A stretch of DNA of 42,834 bases, taken from Hyphomicrobiales bacterium (lineage in GTDB: Bacteria; Pseudomonadota; Alphaproteobacteria; Rhizobiales; Rhizobiaceae). This document shows, piece by piece, positions 35,452 to 42,834 of this stretch (positions are counted from its first letter, which is position 1; each line of letters begins with the position of its first letter). Under the pieces are notes generated by a model. It saw nothing but the letters and a program-made list of their open reading frames with translations, made no database searches and had not been told where the DNA came from. The position numbers and the translations under genes are program-made. The DNA lies in contig UCFC01000059.1 of NCBI GenBank assembly GCA_900471515.1, positions 1 to 42,834 on the forward strand, given 5' to 3'.

Positions 35452-36603
35452 ATGATCGAAACCACCGCCGATCTGGCGGCCGCCTGCAAAGAGCTGGCCA
35501 AGTCCGATTTCATTACTATCGATACTGAATTTCTGCGTGAGACCACCTTCTGGCCGGAACTGTGCCTGATCCAGATGGCGAGCCCGACGGTGGAGGTGCT
35601 GGTCGATCCCCTGGCGAAAGACATCGACCTGTCGCCCTTCTTCGAGCTGATGGCCAATCCCAACGTGCTGAAGGTGTTTCACGCGGCGCGGCAGGACATC
35701 GAAATCATCTTCAATCGCGGCAACCTGATCCCTCACCCGATCTTCGACACGCAGGTCGCCGCCATGGTCTGCGGCTTCGGCGACAGCGTTTCCTACGACC
35801 AGCTCATCAGCCGCACCAAGAACGTCCATATCGACAAGTCCTCGCGCTTCACGGACTGGAGCCGCCGGCCGCTGTCCGACAAGCAGCTCGAATATGCGCT
35901 GGCCGACGTGACCCATCTGCGCGACGCCTATCTCTACCTGAAGGCCGAACTGGAGCGCGAAGGCCGCGCCTCGTGGCTGCGCGAGGAGATGGACATCCTG
36001 GAATCGCGCGAGACCTACGATATCCACCCTGACGATGCGTGGCAGCGGCTGAAGCTGCGCCTGCGCAAGCCGCAGGAACTCGCCATCCTGAAATTTGTCG
36101 CCGCCTGGCGGGAACGCGAGGCGCGGTCGCGCAACGTGCCGCGCTCGCGCGTGCTGAAGGACGACGCGATCTACGAGATCGCCCAGCAGCAGCCGAAGGA
36201 TGCCGAAGCGCTCGGCCGCCTGCGCACCATCCCGAAGGGCTGGGAGCGCTCGGCCGCCGGCACCGCCGTGCTCGAAGCGGTCAACGCCGCGCTGGCGCTG
36301 CCGCGCTCCGACATGCCGCACGTGCCGCGTCAGGCGCAGCCGCCGGAAGGCGCGGCAGCGGCCGTCGAACTTCTCAAGGTGCTGCTGAAGCTGATCTCCG
36401 AAAAGCACGGCGTTGCACCCAAGGTGATCGCCAACAGCGACGATCTGGACAAGATCGCGGCCGAGGGCGAAAAGGCAGAGGTGGCGGCCATGCACGGCTG
36501 GCGGCGCGATCTCTTCGGCGAGCCGGCGCTGCAGCTCATCCGCGGCGAAATCGCCCTGCGCTTTGCCGGCCGCAAGGTCGAAACCGTCGCCCTGCCCGCT
36601 TAA
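35452..36603 (+). CDS. rnd: Ribonuclease D
   Basis: 383 residues. DEDDy exonuclease domain with Asp 24 and Glu 26 (TIDTEF), Asp 82 (AARQDIEII), and Tyr 148 / Asp 152 (YALADVTHL), followed by an HRDC domain (about 205-285: KPQELAILKFVAAWREREAR). It trims the 3' ends of tRNA precursors and other stable RNAs. Length is normal for the family. In rhizobia it is often close to aspS, as here. The stop is followed by a 55-bp tandem palindrome array. Confidence 0.96.
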   Translation: MIETTADLAAACKELAKSDFITIDTEFLRETTFWPELCLIQMASPTVEVLVDPLAKDIDLSPFFELMANPNVLKVFHAARQDIEIIFNRGNLIPHPIFDTQVAAMVCGFGDSVSYDQLISRTKNVHIDKSSRFTDWSRRPLSDKQLEYALADVTHLRDAYLYLKAELEREGRASWLREEMDILESRETYDIHPDDAWQRLKLRLRKPQELAILKFVAAWREREARSRNVPRSRVLKDDAIYEIAQQQPKDAEALGRLRTIPKGWERSAAGTAVLEAVNAALALPRSDMPHVPRQAQPPEGAAAAVELLKVLLKLISEKHGVAPKVIANSDDLDKIAAEGEKAEVAAMHGWRRDLFGEPALQLIRGEIALRFAGRKVETVALPA

Positions 36604-36657
36604 AGGCGTGTCGCTGCCGTCGGGGCCTGCCCGCAACGGTTCGGGCCGTTGTTTCCC

Positions 36658-36870
36658 GCATGTCGGTGCCGCAAAACCGCCGCACACTTTTGCGCGACAT
36701 GCTTTGCTTGACGCATGTCGGTGCCGCAAAACCGCTTCACACTTTTGCGCGACATGCTTTTGTTCGCGCATGTCGTTGTCGCAAAACCGCTTCACACTTT
36801 TGCGCGACATGCTTTGCTTGACGCATGTCGTTGTCGCAAAACCGCTTCACACTTTTGCGCGACATGCTTT
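36658..36870. repeat. Four tandem copies of a 55-bp palindromic element
   Basis: Copies start at 36658, 36713, 36768 and 36823. Each has a 45-bp palindrome with outer arms GCATGTCG and CGACATGC, inner arms GCAAAA and TTTTGC, and an 11-base centre, followed by a 10-base spacer. Spacers 1 and 3 are identical (TTTGCTTGAC). Copies 1 and 2 read GGTGCC and copies 3 and 4 GTTGTC at the same place, which shows the order of duplication. The single element is, as I recall, a common rhizobial intergenic palindrome; a tandem run of four is not usual. The array fills most of the 341 bp between rnd and the cyclase gene, and nothing else is seen in that gap. Confidence 0.95.
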
Positions 36871-36944
36871 AAATTCGAAACCTCTTGACCACCGCACCGC
36901 GCAGGAAAGAATAGCGGAATGAAGTGCTTCGGCGAAAGGGCGGC

Positions 36945-38006
36945 ATGAGAGAGATATCCCCGGCGCAGAACTGGATCCTGATTGCGCTCGTCCTGGCTCT
37001 CAGCGGCGTGGTCTACGATCTGTATTTCTATACCGACCAGACGCCGATCATCGGAGCGGTCTTCGCGCTCTTCATCGGCATGCCGATCCTCGCCTTCGAA
37101 CGGAAGGTGTTTCTGCGCGGCCTCTACCGGCGCATTCAGAGATTGCCGACCCTTCTCTTCATCGTCTCCGAACTCGTCATCTACGAAATCCTGATGAGCA
37201 TCGGCTTTGCGGCGGCGGGCCTCCTGCTTGCGCTGCTCGGCGTCCTGAAGCCGCCGGAGATGATCCACGTGCTGATCATGCCGTTCGACGTCTTTCTCTA
37301 CGCGCTCGCCGTCTGCGCCACATTGATCTTCCTGCTCAGGGTGCGCGAACTGCTGGGGCGCGAGGTTTTCATCAGCATGCTGGTCAGCCGCTACCGCCGG
37401 CCGGTCAAGGAGGAGCGCGTCTTCCTGTTCATCGATCTTGCCGAGTCCACGGCCTTTGCCGAAAAGCATGGGGACCTGCGGGCGCAGCAGCTTCTAAGTT
37501 CGCTCTTTGCCGCCTTTGCCGAGCCGGTGCGGCGCCACAAGGGCATGATCAACGACTATGTCGGCGATGCGGCCATCATTACATGGCCGCTGGCGCGCGG
37601 CACCAGGGATGCGCGCTGCGTGCGCTGCCTCTTCGAGATCCTCGCCGATATCGAAGCCAATGCCGCAAGCTGGAAGAAGAGCTACGGCCATGTGCCGAAG
37701 CTCAGGGCCGCCCTGCACGGCGGCAGCGTCATCACCGCCGAAGTCGGGGTCGACCACCACAAGATCAGCTTCTTCGGCGATACCGTGAATACGACCTCGC
37801 GGCTGGAGTCGCTCTGCCGGACGCTGAACCGGCCCGTGCTGATCTCCGCCGAGCTTGCCCAGCGCATGACGCTGCCGGAGGAGATCGTCGGCGAAAACCT
37901 CGGCAATCACGCCGTGCGCGGCCGCGGCCAGGGGCTGGATGTCGTCGCCCTTTCCTCACGAGCCGTCACCGTTCTCAACCAGCCTGCAACGCTGCGGCGC
38001 GGCTGA
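36945..38006 (+). CDS. Membrane-bound class III adenylate/guanylate cyclase
   Basis: 353 residues from the ATG at 36945. Four N-terminal membrane helices (about 10-30, 34-51, 68-100, 108-132) are followed by a cyclase catalytic domain: metal Asp 164 (FLFIDLAEST) and Asp 208 (NDYVGDAAI), transition-state Asn 282 and Arg 286 (FFGDTVNTTSRLE). The purine-selecting Lys of adenylate cyclases is replaced by Asp 204, and the second selecting position is Ser 275, so whether it makes cAMP, cGMP or something else is open. AAAGGG lies 4 nt before the ATG; the frame's first ATG (36924) has no such site. No HAMP domain is apparent. Confidence 0.9.
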   Translation: MREISPAQNWILIALVLALSGVVYDLYFYTDQTPIIGAVFALFIGMPILAFERKVFLRGLYRRIQRLPTLLFIVSELVIYEILMSIGFAAAGLLLALLGVLKPPEMIHVLIMPFDVFLYALAVCATLIFLLRVRELLGREVFISMLVSRYRRPVKEERVFLFIDLAESTAFAEKHGDLRAQQLLSSLFAAFAEPVRRHKGMINDYVGDAAIITWPLARGTRDARCVRCLFEILADIEANAASWKKSYGHVPKLRAALHGGSVITAEVGVDHHKISFFGDTVNTTSRLESLCRTLNRPVLISAELAQRMTLPEEIVGENLGNHAVRGRGQGLDVVALSSRAVTVLNQPATLRRG

Positions 38007-38116
38007 CGCCGCGGCTTGATGCACTCGTCACCAAAGCTTCACCCAATCGTCAATGTGGCGACATGAATGCCCTGCTAAGCGGATGGCGCTTTTGCAATCC
38101 GTTCTATGGGGACATC

Positions 38117-39475
38117 ATGAAGAACGTTCTTTTTGCTTCCGTATCACTTTTCATGCTCGTCGCAGGCTCCGCCTCCGCCGACCAGCAGCTTTTCCCGGCA
38201 AAGCTCACCGGCCAGGCCATCCTGCCCGCCAACACGGTCGTTCCGGCTCCGGCCGATGCGCCGGCCTTCCTCAAGACCTCCGGCAAGTTCACCACCCCGG
38301 ACCGCAAGCGCACCGAAAAGCTCGGCACGATTGACGGCAAGGACGGCGCCCGTGTCACCGACGTGAAGCTGCCGCTCGACGGCCAGCCGATCCAGGGCTT
38401 CTCCGGCATCAAGACCATGCCCGACGGCACGTTCTGGACGCTCTCCGACAACGGCTTCGGCTCGAAGTTCACCTCGTCCGATTCCATGCTGTTCCTGCAT
38501 CAGCTGAAGTTCGACTGGAACGCCAACAAGGTCGACGTGGTCAAGAACATCTTCCTGTCCGACCCGAACAAGATCGCTCCGTTCCCGATCGTGACGGAAG
38601 CCTCCGACACGCGTTACCTCACCGGCGCCGATTTCGACATCGAATCCGTGCAGCCGGTCGCCGACGGTTTCTGGCTCGGTGACGAATTCGGCCCCTACCT
38701 CCTGAAGATCGACACCGAAGGCCGCCTGACGGACGTCATCCCGACCACCCTCGACGGCAAGCCGGTCCTGTCGCCCGACAACGCGCTGATCCAGCTGCCG
38801 GGCAACCCGGTGGCAAAGAACCCGGCCTTCAACCTGAAGCGCTCCGGCGGCTTCGAAGGCCTCGCCATGTCGAAGGACGGCTCCAAGCTCTACGGCCTGC
38901 TCGAAGGCGCCATCTACAAGGATGACGGCCAGATGGAATCGGTTGACGGCCACACCGCCATCCGCGTCATCGAATTCGACGTCGCTTCCAAGAAGTGGAC
39001 CGGCCGCAGCTGGCTCTACCCGTTCGAAGACAAGGGCGTTTCGATCGGCGACTTCAACATGCTCGACGACAGCACCGCTCTCGTAATCGAACGCGACAAC
39101 GGCGCCGGCACGAAGGACAAGGCCTGCGCCGATCCCAAGCAGCCGAAGCCGGACTGCTTCGAAGCTCCGGCCGAGCTGAAGCGCGTCTACAAGATCGAGT
39201 TCAACGACGCCAATGTCGGCAAGGCCGTTCGCAAGATCGGTTACATCGATCTCCTGAACATCCAGGACCCGGACAACAAGAAGAAGGCCGGTGATATGCC
39301 CGGCGTCTACAACATGCCCTTCGTGACGATCGAAAACGTCGACCGCGTCGATGCCACGCACATCATCATCGGCAACGACAACAACCTGCCCTTCTCGGCC
39401 GGTCGCGCCGTCAACAAGGCTGACAACAACGAGTTCAGCATCCTCGAAGTCGGCGACTTCCTGAACGCGAAGTAA
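38117..39475 (+). CDS. Secreted phytase-like / esterase-like activity domain protein
   Basis: 452 residues with a signal peptide (MKNVLFASVSLFMLVAGSAS, cleavage before ADQQ). The mature protein is a beta-propeller-like domain: QGFSGIKTMPDGTFWTLSDN, GADFDIESVQPVADGFWLGD, GGFEGLAMSKDGSKLYGLLE, and the final VENVDRVDATHIIIGNDNNLP motif, matching the PF13449 group (esterase-like activity of phytase family). Substrate is not known; a periplasmic phosphatase or esterase role is inferred. Codon use is strongly biased toward AAG, CTG, TTC and ATC, more than in its neighbours, suggesting high expression. Ends with a strong terminator. Confidence 0.88.
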   Translation: MKNVLFASVSLFMLVAGSASADQQLFPAKLTGQAILPANTVVPAPADAPAFLKTSGKFTTPDRKRTEKLGTIDGKDGARVTDVKLPLDGQPIQGFSGIKTMPDGTFWTLSDNGFGSKFTSSDSMLFLHQLKFDWNANKVDVVKNIFLSDPNKIAPFPIVTEASDTRYLTGADFDIESVQPVADGFWLGDEFGPYLLKIDTEGRLTDVIPTTLDGKPVLSPDNALIQLPGNPVAKNPAFNLKRSGGFEGLAMSKDGSKLYGLLEGAIYKDDGQMESVDGHTAIRVIEFDVASKKWTGRSWLYPFEDKGVSIGDFNMLDDSTALVIERDNGAGTKDKACADPKQPKPDCFEAPAELKRVYKIEFNDANVGKAVRKIGYIDLLNIQDPDNKKKAGDMPGVYNMPFVTIENVDRVDATHIIIGNDNNLPFSAGRAVNKADNNEFSILEVGDFLNAK

Positions 39476-39500
39476 TCTGCAGCCAGCTGGACGATCGGGA

Positions 39501-39532
39501 GGGCGGTGCGACGGCACCGCCCTTTTGTTTTG
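39501..39532 (+). terminator. Rho-independent terminator after the phytase-like gene
   Basis: Perfect 9-bp stem GGGCGGTGC (39501-39509) and GCACCGCCC (39514-39522), loop GACG, followed by TTTTGTTTTG. It is oriented for the plus strand, 26 bp after the stop. Confidence 0.9.
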
Positions 39533-39542
39533 CCGTCACATG

Positions 39543-39578
39543 CCTGGACCTGGGCCTGGATCGGGGCCTGGACCGGGG
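39543..39578. repeat. Three tandem 12-bp repeats downstream of ppx
   Basis: Three units, CCTGGACCTGGG, CCTGGATCGGGG and CCTGGACCGGGG, follow each other between the terminator and the ppx stop (39591). A small minisatellite; no function is suggested. Confidence 0.85.
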
Positions 39579-39590
39579 CGGCGAGGCCGC

Positions 39591-41111
39591 CTATTCGAAG
39601 CGGAACGCCAGCCGCTTGTTCGTCAGCCGCGACAATTGCTGCAGGCGGCCATCGAGGCGCTCGCCGGCGAAATCGCGGTATTCGTGCGGGACCACGAATT
39701 CGAGATCGAGATCGGGAGACGCGGACCTGCGGAAGGTCAGGTTGCGCACGATGCCCGGCATCGAGGCCGAGAAGAGGTAGACGACGCGCAGCATGCCGCC
39801 GAGCAGCTTGGCACGTTCGATGAATTGCGGGCCGGCGATGGAGGCGAGCGGTGCGGTAGAGCCGTCGTCATGCAGGCCTTCGAAGCGATAGTAGTTCGTC
39901 AGCGCGATGAAGGCGCGGCCGGGATGGCTGATGCCGACGAAGGAGGAATGCGCAATGACGTTCAGCGCCTGGGCGCCGCGATAATCGGGATGGGCGCGCC
40001 AGCTGATATCGGCCAGCAGGCAGGCGGCCTGCCGGTAGCGGCTTTCCTCCTCGGTCTCCTGAACGCCGAAGAACGGCATCATGCGGCCGGTCCAGTCGGC
40101 CAGCTCGCGGGCATGTTCCGGAGAGCGGGCGCGCAGGATGGCAAGCTCGCCGGCAGCGACGAGCAGAGGATCGGTGCGGCGTTCGGATTCGGAAAGCAGC
40201 GAATAGAGATAGCCTTCGCGCACGCCCTGCGCGGAGAAGGAAATCACCGAAGGCTTCATGGCGTTCAGCACTTCCTTCATGGCAATGGCGCCGAAGGGCA
40301 GCAGCGAACGGCGATGCTTGGAAACCGCCTGCAGGGCAGGCTCCTTGGAATCCTTGGCGGTGACGACCTGATCCAGGAACTGCGTCATCCCCTCGAGGGA
40401 GACTTCGTAGCCCTGCATCATGTGCAGCGGATAGCGGGTGATCTCCATGTGCAGCTTGGCAATGTTTCGCCAGGTGCCGCCGACCGCATAGAAGGTGCGC
40501 CCCTCCCCCTTGGAGAGAAGCTTGGCGGTCTTGACCTGCTTGCGGGCAAAGGCGCGCGCCTTGGCAAGCGAGCCGCCGGCATATTCGGACAGGCGCAGGC
40601 CGCCGAGCGGCAGGGTAATGCCGCCACTGACATCCTTGCCCTTGATATCGATGAGTTCCAGAGAACCGCCGCCGAGATCGCCGGCAATGCCGTCGGGATT
40701 GAAAAAGCCGCTGATGATGCCGAGCGACGCGAAACGCGCCTCTTCCTCGCCCGACAGTATGCGGACGTGGCGCTGCAGGATCGTCTCGGCCCGATGGATG
40801 AAATCGGGACCGTTGCTCGCCTCGCGGGCGGCGGCCGTCGCCAGCACATACATCGTGGCGGCGCGCGCCTGGTCGGAGAGAGCCTTGAAGCGGTGAAGGG
40901 CCTGCAGCGCGCGTGCGACGCTTTCCTCATCCATCTTGCCGGTCAGGGCTATGCCCTTGCCGAGACCGCAAAGGACCTTTTCGTTGAAGAGGATGGTGGG
41001 CGAACGTGACAGGCCTTCGTAGACGACCAGACGGATGGAGTTCGATCCGATATCGACAACGGAGACCGGAGCGATTCCCGGAAGTCGCCCCTGGGCTTCA
41101 GATTCAACCAT
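39591..41111 (-). CDS. ppx: Exopolyphosphatase (Ppx/GppA family)
   Basis: 506 residues. Actin-like ATPase-fold phosphatase: VSVVDIGSNSIRLVVYEG (phosphate-1 loop, 16-33), VLATAAAREASNGPDF, ILSGEEEARF, DGIAGDLGGGSLELI (phosphate-2) and the C-terminal HD-like region with AHSSFVGISHPGRAFIAL. It hydrolyses polyphosphate from chain ends, and family members may also cleave pppGpp. The gap from ppk is about 10 nt, so ppk-ppx form an operon, an arrangement conserved in rhizobia. Confidence 0.94.
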   Translation of the reverse strand: MVESEAQGRLPGIAPVSVVDIGSNSIRLVVYEGLSRSPTILFNEKVLCGLGKGIALTGKMDEESVARALQALHRFKALSDQARAATMYVLATAAAREASNGPDFIHRAETILQRHVRILSGEEEARFASLGIISGFFNPDGIAGDLGGGSLELIDIKGKDVSGGITLPLGGLRLSEYAGGSLAKARAFARKQVKTAKLLSKGEGRTFYAVGGTWRNIAKLHMEITRYPLHMMQGYEVSLEGMTQFLDQVVTAKDSKEPALQAVSKHRRSLLPFGAIAMKEVLNAMKPSVISFSAQGVREGYLYSLLSESERRTDPLLVAAGELAILRARSPEHARELADWTGRMMPFFGVQETEEESRYRQAACLLADISWRAHPDYRGAQALNVIAHSSFVGISHPGRAFIALTNYYRFEGLHDDGSTAPLASIAGPQFIERAKLLGGMLRVVYLFSASMPGIVRNLTFRRSASPDLDLEFVVPHEYRDFAGERLDGRLQQLSRLTNKRLAFRFE

Positions 41112-41121
41112 TAGGTCCAGT

Positions 41122-42834
41122 TTACTTGTTGTTCCGGCCTTCGAGCAGCCCGGCGATCAGCTTCGGCGCACTCGATTTCAGAGCTTCACCGCGGCCGGAC
41201 AGGCTGGGATTGGTCATGAAATATTGCTGCGCATTGAACGGTTCTTCGCCCCTGCGCACTTCCATGCGCCGCGACGTACCGTCGGGCAATATCTCGTAGC
41301 TTTGTTGATTGTCAATCACATTGCCCAGCATAATCTGTGACAAAACCTGCTCGTGGACGGTCGGATTCGTCAGCGGAACGAGCGTTTCGACGCGACGGTC
41401 GAGGTTTCTCGGCATCATGTCGGCCGAACCGATATAGACCAGCGCCTTGTCCGACGGCAGGCCGTGACCATTGCCGAAGCAGAAGATGCGGCTGTGTTCG
41501 AGGAAACGGCCGACGATCGATTTGACGCGGATTCTGTCGGAAAGGCCGGGCACCTGCGGGCGCAGGCAGCAGATGCCGCGCACGACGAGATCGATCTCGA
41601 CGCCGGCACGGCTCGCCGTATAGAGCGCGTCGATGATGTCGGGATCGACCAGCGCGTTCATCTTCATCCAGATCGACGCCGGACGGCCGTTGCGGGCATG
41701 CTCGATTTCTTCGTTGATGTGGCGAAGGATGCGCGAGCGCAGCGTGTAAGGCGAAACGGCAAGCTTCATGCCTTCTTCCGGCTCGCCGTAACCGGTGATG
41801 AAGTTGAAGATATTCGCCATGTCGTGGGCGATGACGGGATTGCAGGTGAAGAAGGACAGGTCGGTATAAATCTTCGCGGTGATCGGATGATAGTTGCCGG
41901 TGCCGAGATGGCAGTAGCTGCGCAGCTTGCCCTCTTCGCGGCGCACGACCAGCGACATCTTGGCATGGGTCTTGAGCTCGATGAAGCCGAAGACGACCTG
42001 CACGCCGGCGCGCTCCAGGTCGCGCGCCCAGCGGATATTGGCCTCTTCATCGAAGCGGGCCTTGAGTTCGACCAGTGCCGTCACCGACTTGCCGGCCTCG
42101 GCGGCATCGACCAGGGCGCGCACGATCGGGCTGTCGTTGGAGGTCCGGTAGAGCGTCTGCTTTATCGCCAGAACGTCAGGATCGCGCGCAGCCTGGAGAA
42201 GGAACTGGACCACCACGTCGAACGATTCGTAAGGGTGGTGGACCACCATGTCCTTTTCCCGGATGGCGGCGAAGCAATCACCGGCATGTTCACGGACGCG
42301 TTCGGGAAATCGCGCATTGTACGGCGGGAAGCGCAGGTCGTCGCGCGGCGCCTTGGTGATTTCGGACAGCGTGTTGAGCGCCAGCAGGCCGGGCAGGACG
42401 GCGACGCGGTTGTCCGGAATGCTGAGCGCCTGGACCACGAACTGGCGCAGCGAAACCGGCATTTCGGAATCCGTCTCGATGCGGATGACCTTGCCGCGGC
42501 GGCGGCGCTTCAGCGCGGTTTCGAAGAAGCGCACGAGATCCTCGGCCTCTTCCTCGACTTCGATATCGCTGTCGCGGATGACGCGGAACGTACCCGAGCC
42601 CTGCACCTCGTAGCCGGGATAGAGCCGGTGGATGAAAATATTGGCGACGTCTTCCAGCGTGATGTAGCGGATCGTGTTGCGATCGTCCGGCAGGCGGATG
42701 AAACGGTCGAGGGCCGGCGGCAGGCGCAGGAGCGCCGTCATCGGCTCGCGGCCGTTGCGGCTGACGAGTTGCAGGCCGATCGAGAAGCCGAGGTTCGGAA
42801 TGAACGGGAACGGGTGGGCGGGATCGATGGAGAG
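41122..42834 (-). CDS. ppk: Polyphosphate kinase, C-terminal 570 residues (cut by window end)
   Basis: The frame stays open to the window edge; the first visible residues (LSIDPAHPFPFIPNLGFSIG) are the PPK1 middle-domain motif. Next come VVHHPYESFDVVVQFL, DVLAIKQTLYRTSNDSPIV and ALVELKARFDEEANI, the phospholipase-D-like catalytic parts. The autophosphorylated His is in ELKTHAKMSLVV, and the second His in CHLGTGNYHP. PPK1 reversibly polymerises ATP gamma-phosphate into polyphosphate at the membrane. About 150-170 N-terminal residues lie outside the window. Co-transcribed with ppx. Confidence 0.96.
   Translation of the reverse strand, partial: LSIDPAHPFPFIPNLGFSIGLQLVSRNGREPMTALLRLPPALDRFIRLPDDRNTIRYITLEDVANIFIHRLYPGYEVQGSGTFRVIRDSDIEVEEEAEDLVRFFETALKRRRRGKVIRIETDSEMPVSLRQFVVQALSIPDNRVAVLPGLLALNTLSEITKAPRDDLRFPPYNARFPERVREHAGDCFAAIREKDMVVHHPYESFDVVVQFLLQAARDPDVLAIKQTLYRTSNDSPIVRALVDAAEAGKSVTALVELKARFDEEANIRWARDLERAGVQVVFGFIELKTHAKMSLVVRREEGKLRSYCHLGTGNYHPITAKIYTDLSFFTCNPVIAHDMANIFNFITGYGEPEEGMKLAVSPYTLRSRILRHINEEIEHARNGRPASIWMKMNALVDPDIIDALYTASRAGVEIDLVVRGICCLRPQVPGLSDRIRVKSIVGRFLEHSRIFCFGNGHGLPSDKALVYIGSADMMPRNLDRRVETLVPLTNPTVHEQVLSQIMLGNVIDNQQSYEILPDGTSRRMEVRRGEEPFNAQQYFMTNPSLSGRGEALKSSAPKLIAGLLEGRNNK

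Noticed and set aside
36658..36870. CRISPR array
   Set aside because: The conserved unit is about 45 bp with only 10-bp spacers, spacers 1 and 3 are identical, and no cas genes are near. It is a tandem duplication of a palindromic element.
39525..39620. Gly-Pro repeat protein encoded by the 12-bp tandem repeats (plus strand)
   Set aside because: The open frame runs antisense through ppx; the repeat peptide is only a by-product of the 12-bp DNA repeats.

Overview
The window is chromosomal DNA from an alphaproteobacterium of the Rhizobiaceae, most likely Rhizobium or a close relative. The evidence is the high G+C with alphaproteobacterial codon use, the bcsN-bcsA-bcsB cellulose locus, the nrdR-ribD-ribE...ribH-nusB and plsX-fabH-ihfA-merR orders, the ldtR/ldtP pair next to glyA, a DUF6163 gene, the Bpt N-end-rule transferase, and two kinds of palindromic intergenic repeat that I recall as typical of rhizobial genomes. 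No rRNA, tRNA or CRISPR array was found.

Layout. (1) 1-3532: cellulose operon on the minus strand (bcsN lipoprotein, bcsA synthase with PilZ domain, start of bcsB). (2) 3713-5879: a hybrid histidine kinase divergent from a single-domain response regulator. (3) 5947-9116: merR-like regulator, ihfA, fabH and plsX (lipid synthesis plus nucleoid protein). (4) 9220-11099: DUF177/YceD and a CBP3-type cytochrome bc1 assembly chaperone, divergent from a BamE-like lipoprotein. (5) 11172-13310: K+-independent H+-pyrophosphatase. (6) 13506-20021: nusB, ribH, then three plus-strand genes (small secreted protein, cupin, GNAT), then ribE, ribD, nrdR and glyA on the minus strand. ribD carries an apparently in-frame palindromic element. 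(7) 20204-24066: ldtP (L,D-transpeptidase) and its probable regulator ldtR, separated by about 2 kb of lower-G+C DNA holding one SIR2-like gene, the clearest accessory segment here. (8) 24196-27901: DUF6163, hemB, an RDD protein, bpt and an SRPBCC protein. (9) 28068-33598: parC, an uncharacterised secreted protein and aspS. (10) 33848-38006: Tat-exported multicopper oxidase, RNase D, a four-copy 55-bp tandem palindrome array and a membrane class III nucleotide cyclase. (11) 38117-42834: a secreted phytase-like esterase-domain protein, then ppx and ppk (ppk cut by the window end).

Most of the window is conserved housekeeping: riboflavin, one-carbon and haem synthesis, fatty acid initiation, polyphosphate turnover, topoisomerase IV and aspartyl-tRNA synthesis. 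The parts that stand out are the SIR2-like gene between ldtP and ldtR, with imperfect 22-bp direct repeats at the two sides (possible scars of integration at the 3' end of ldtR); the palindromic element translated inside ribD; and the mosaic palindromes at 5880 and 36658, which share a core but have different arms. Functions are inferred from motifs and gene order only; no database search was possible.
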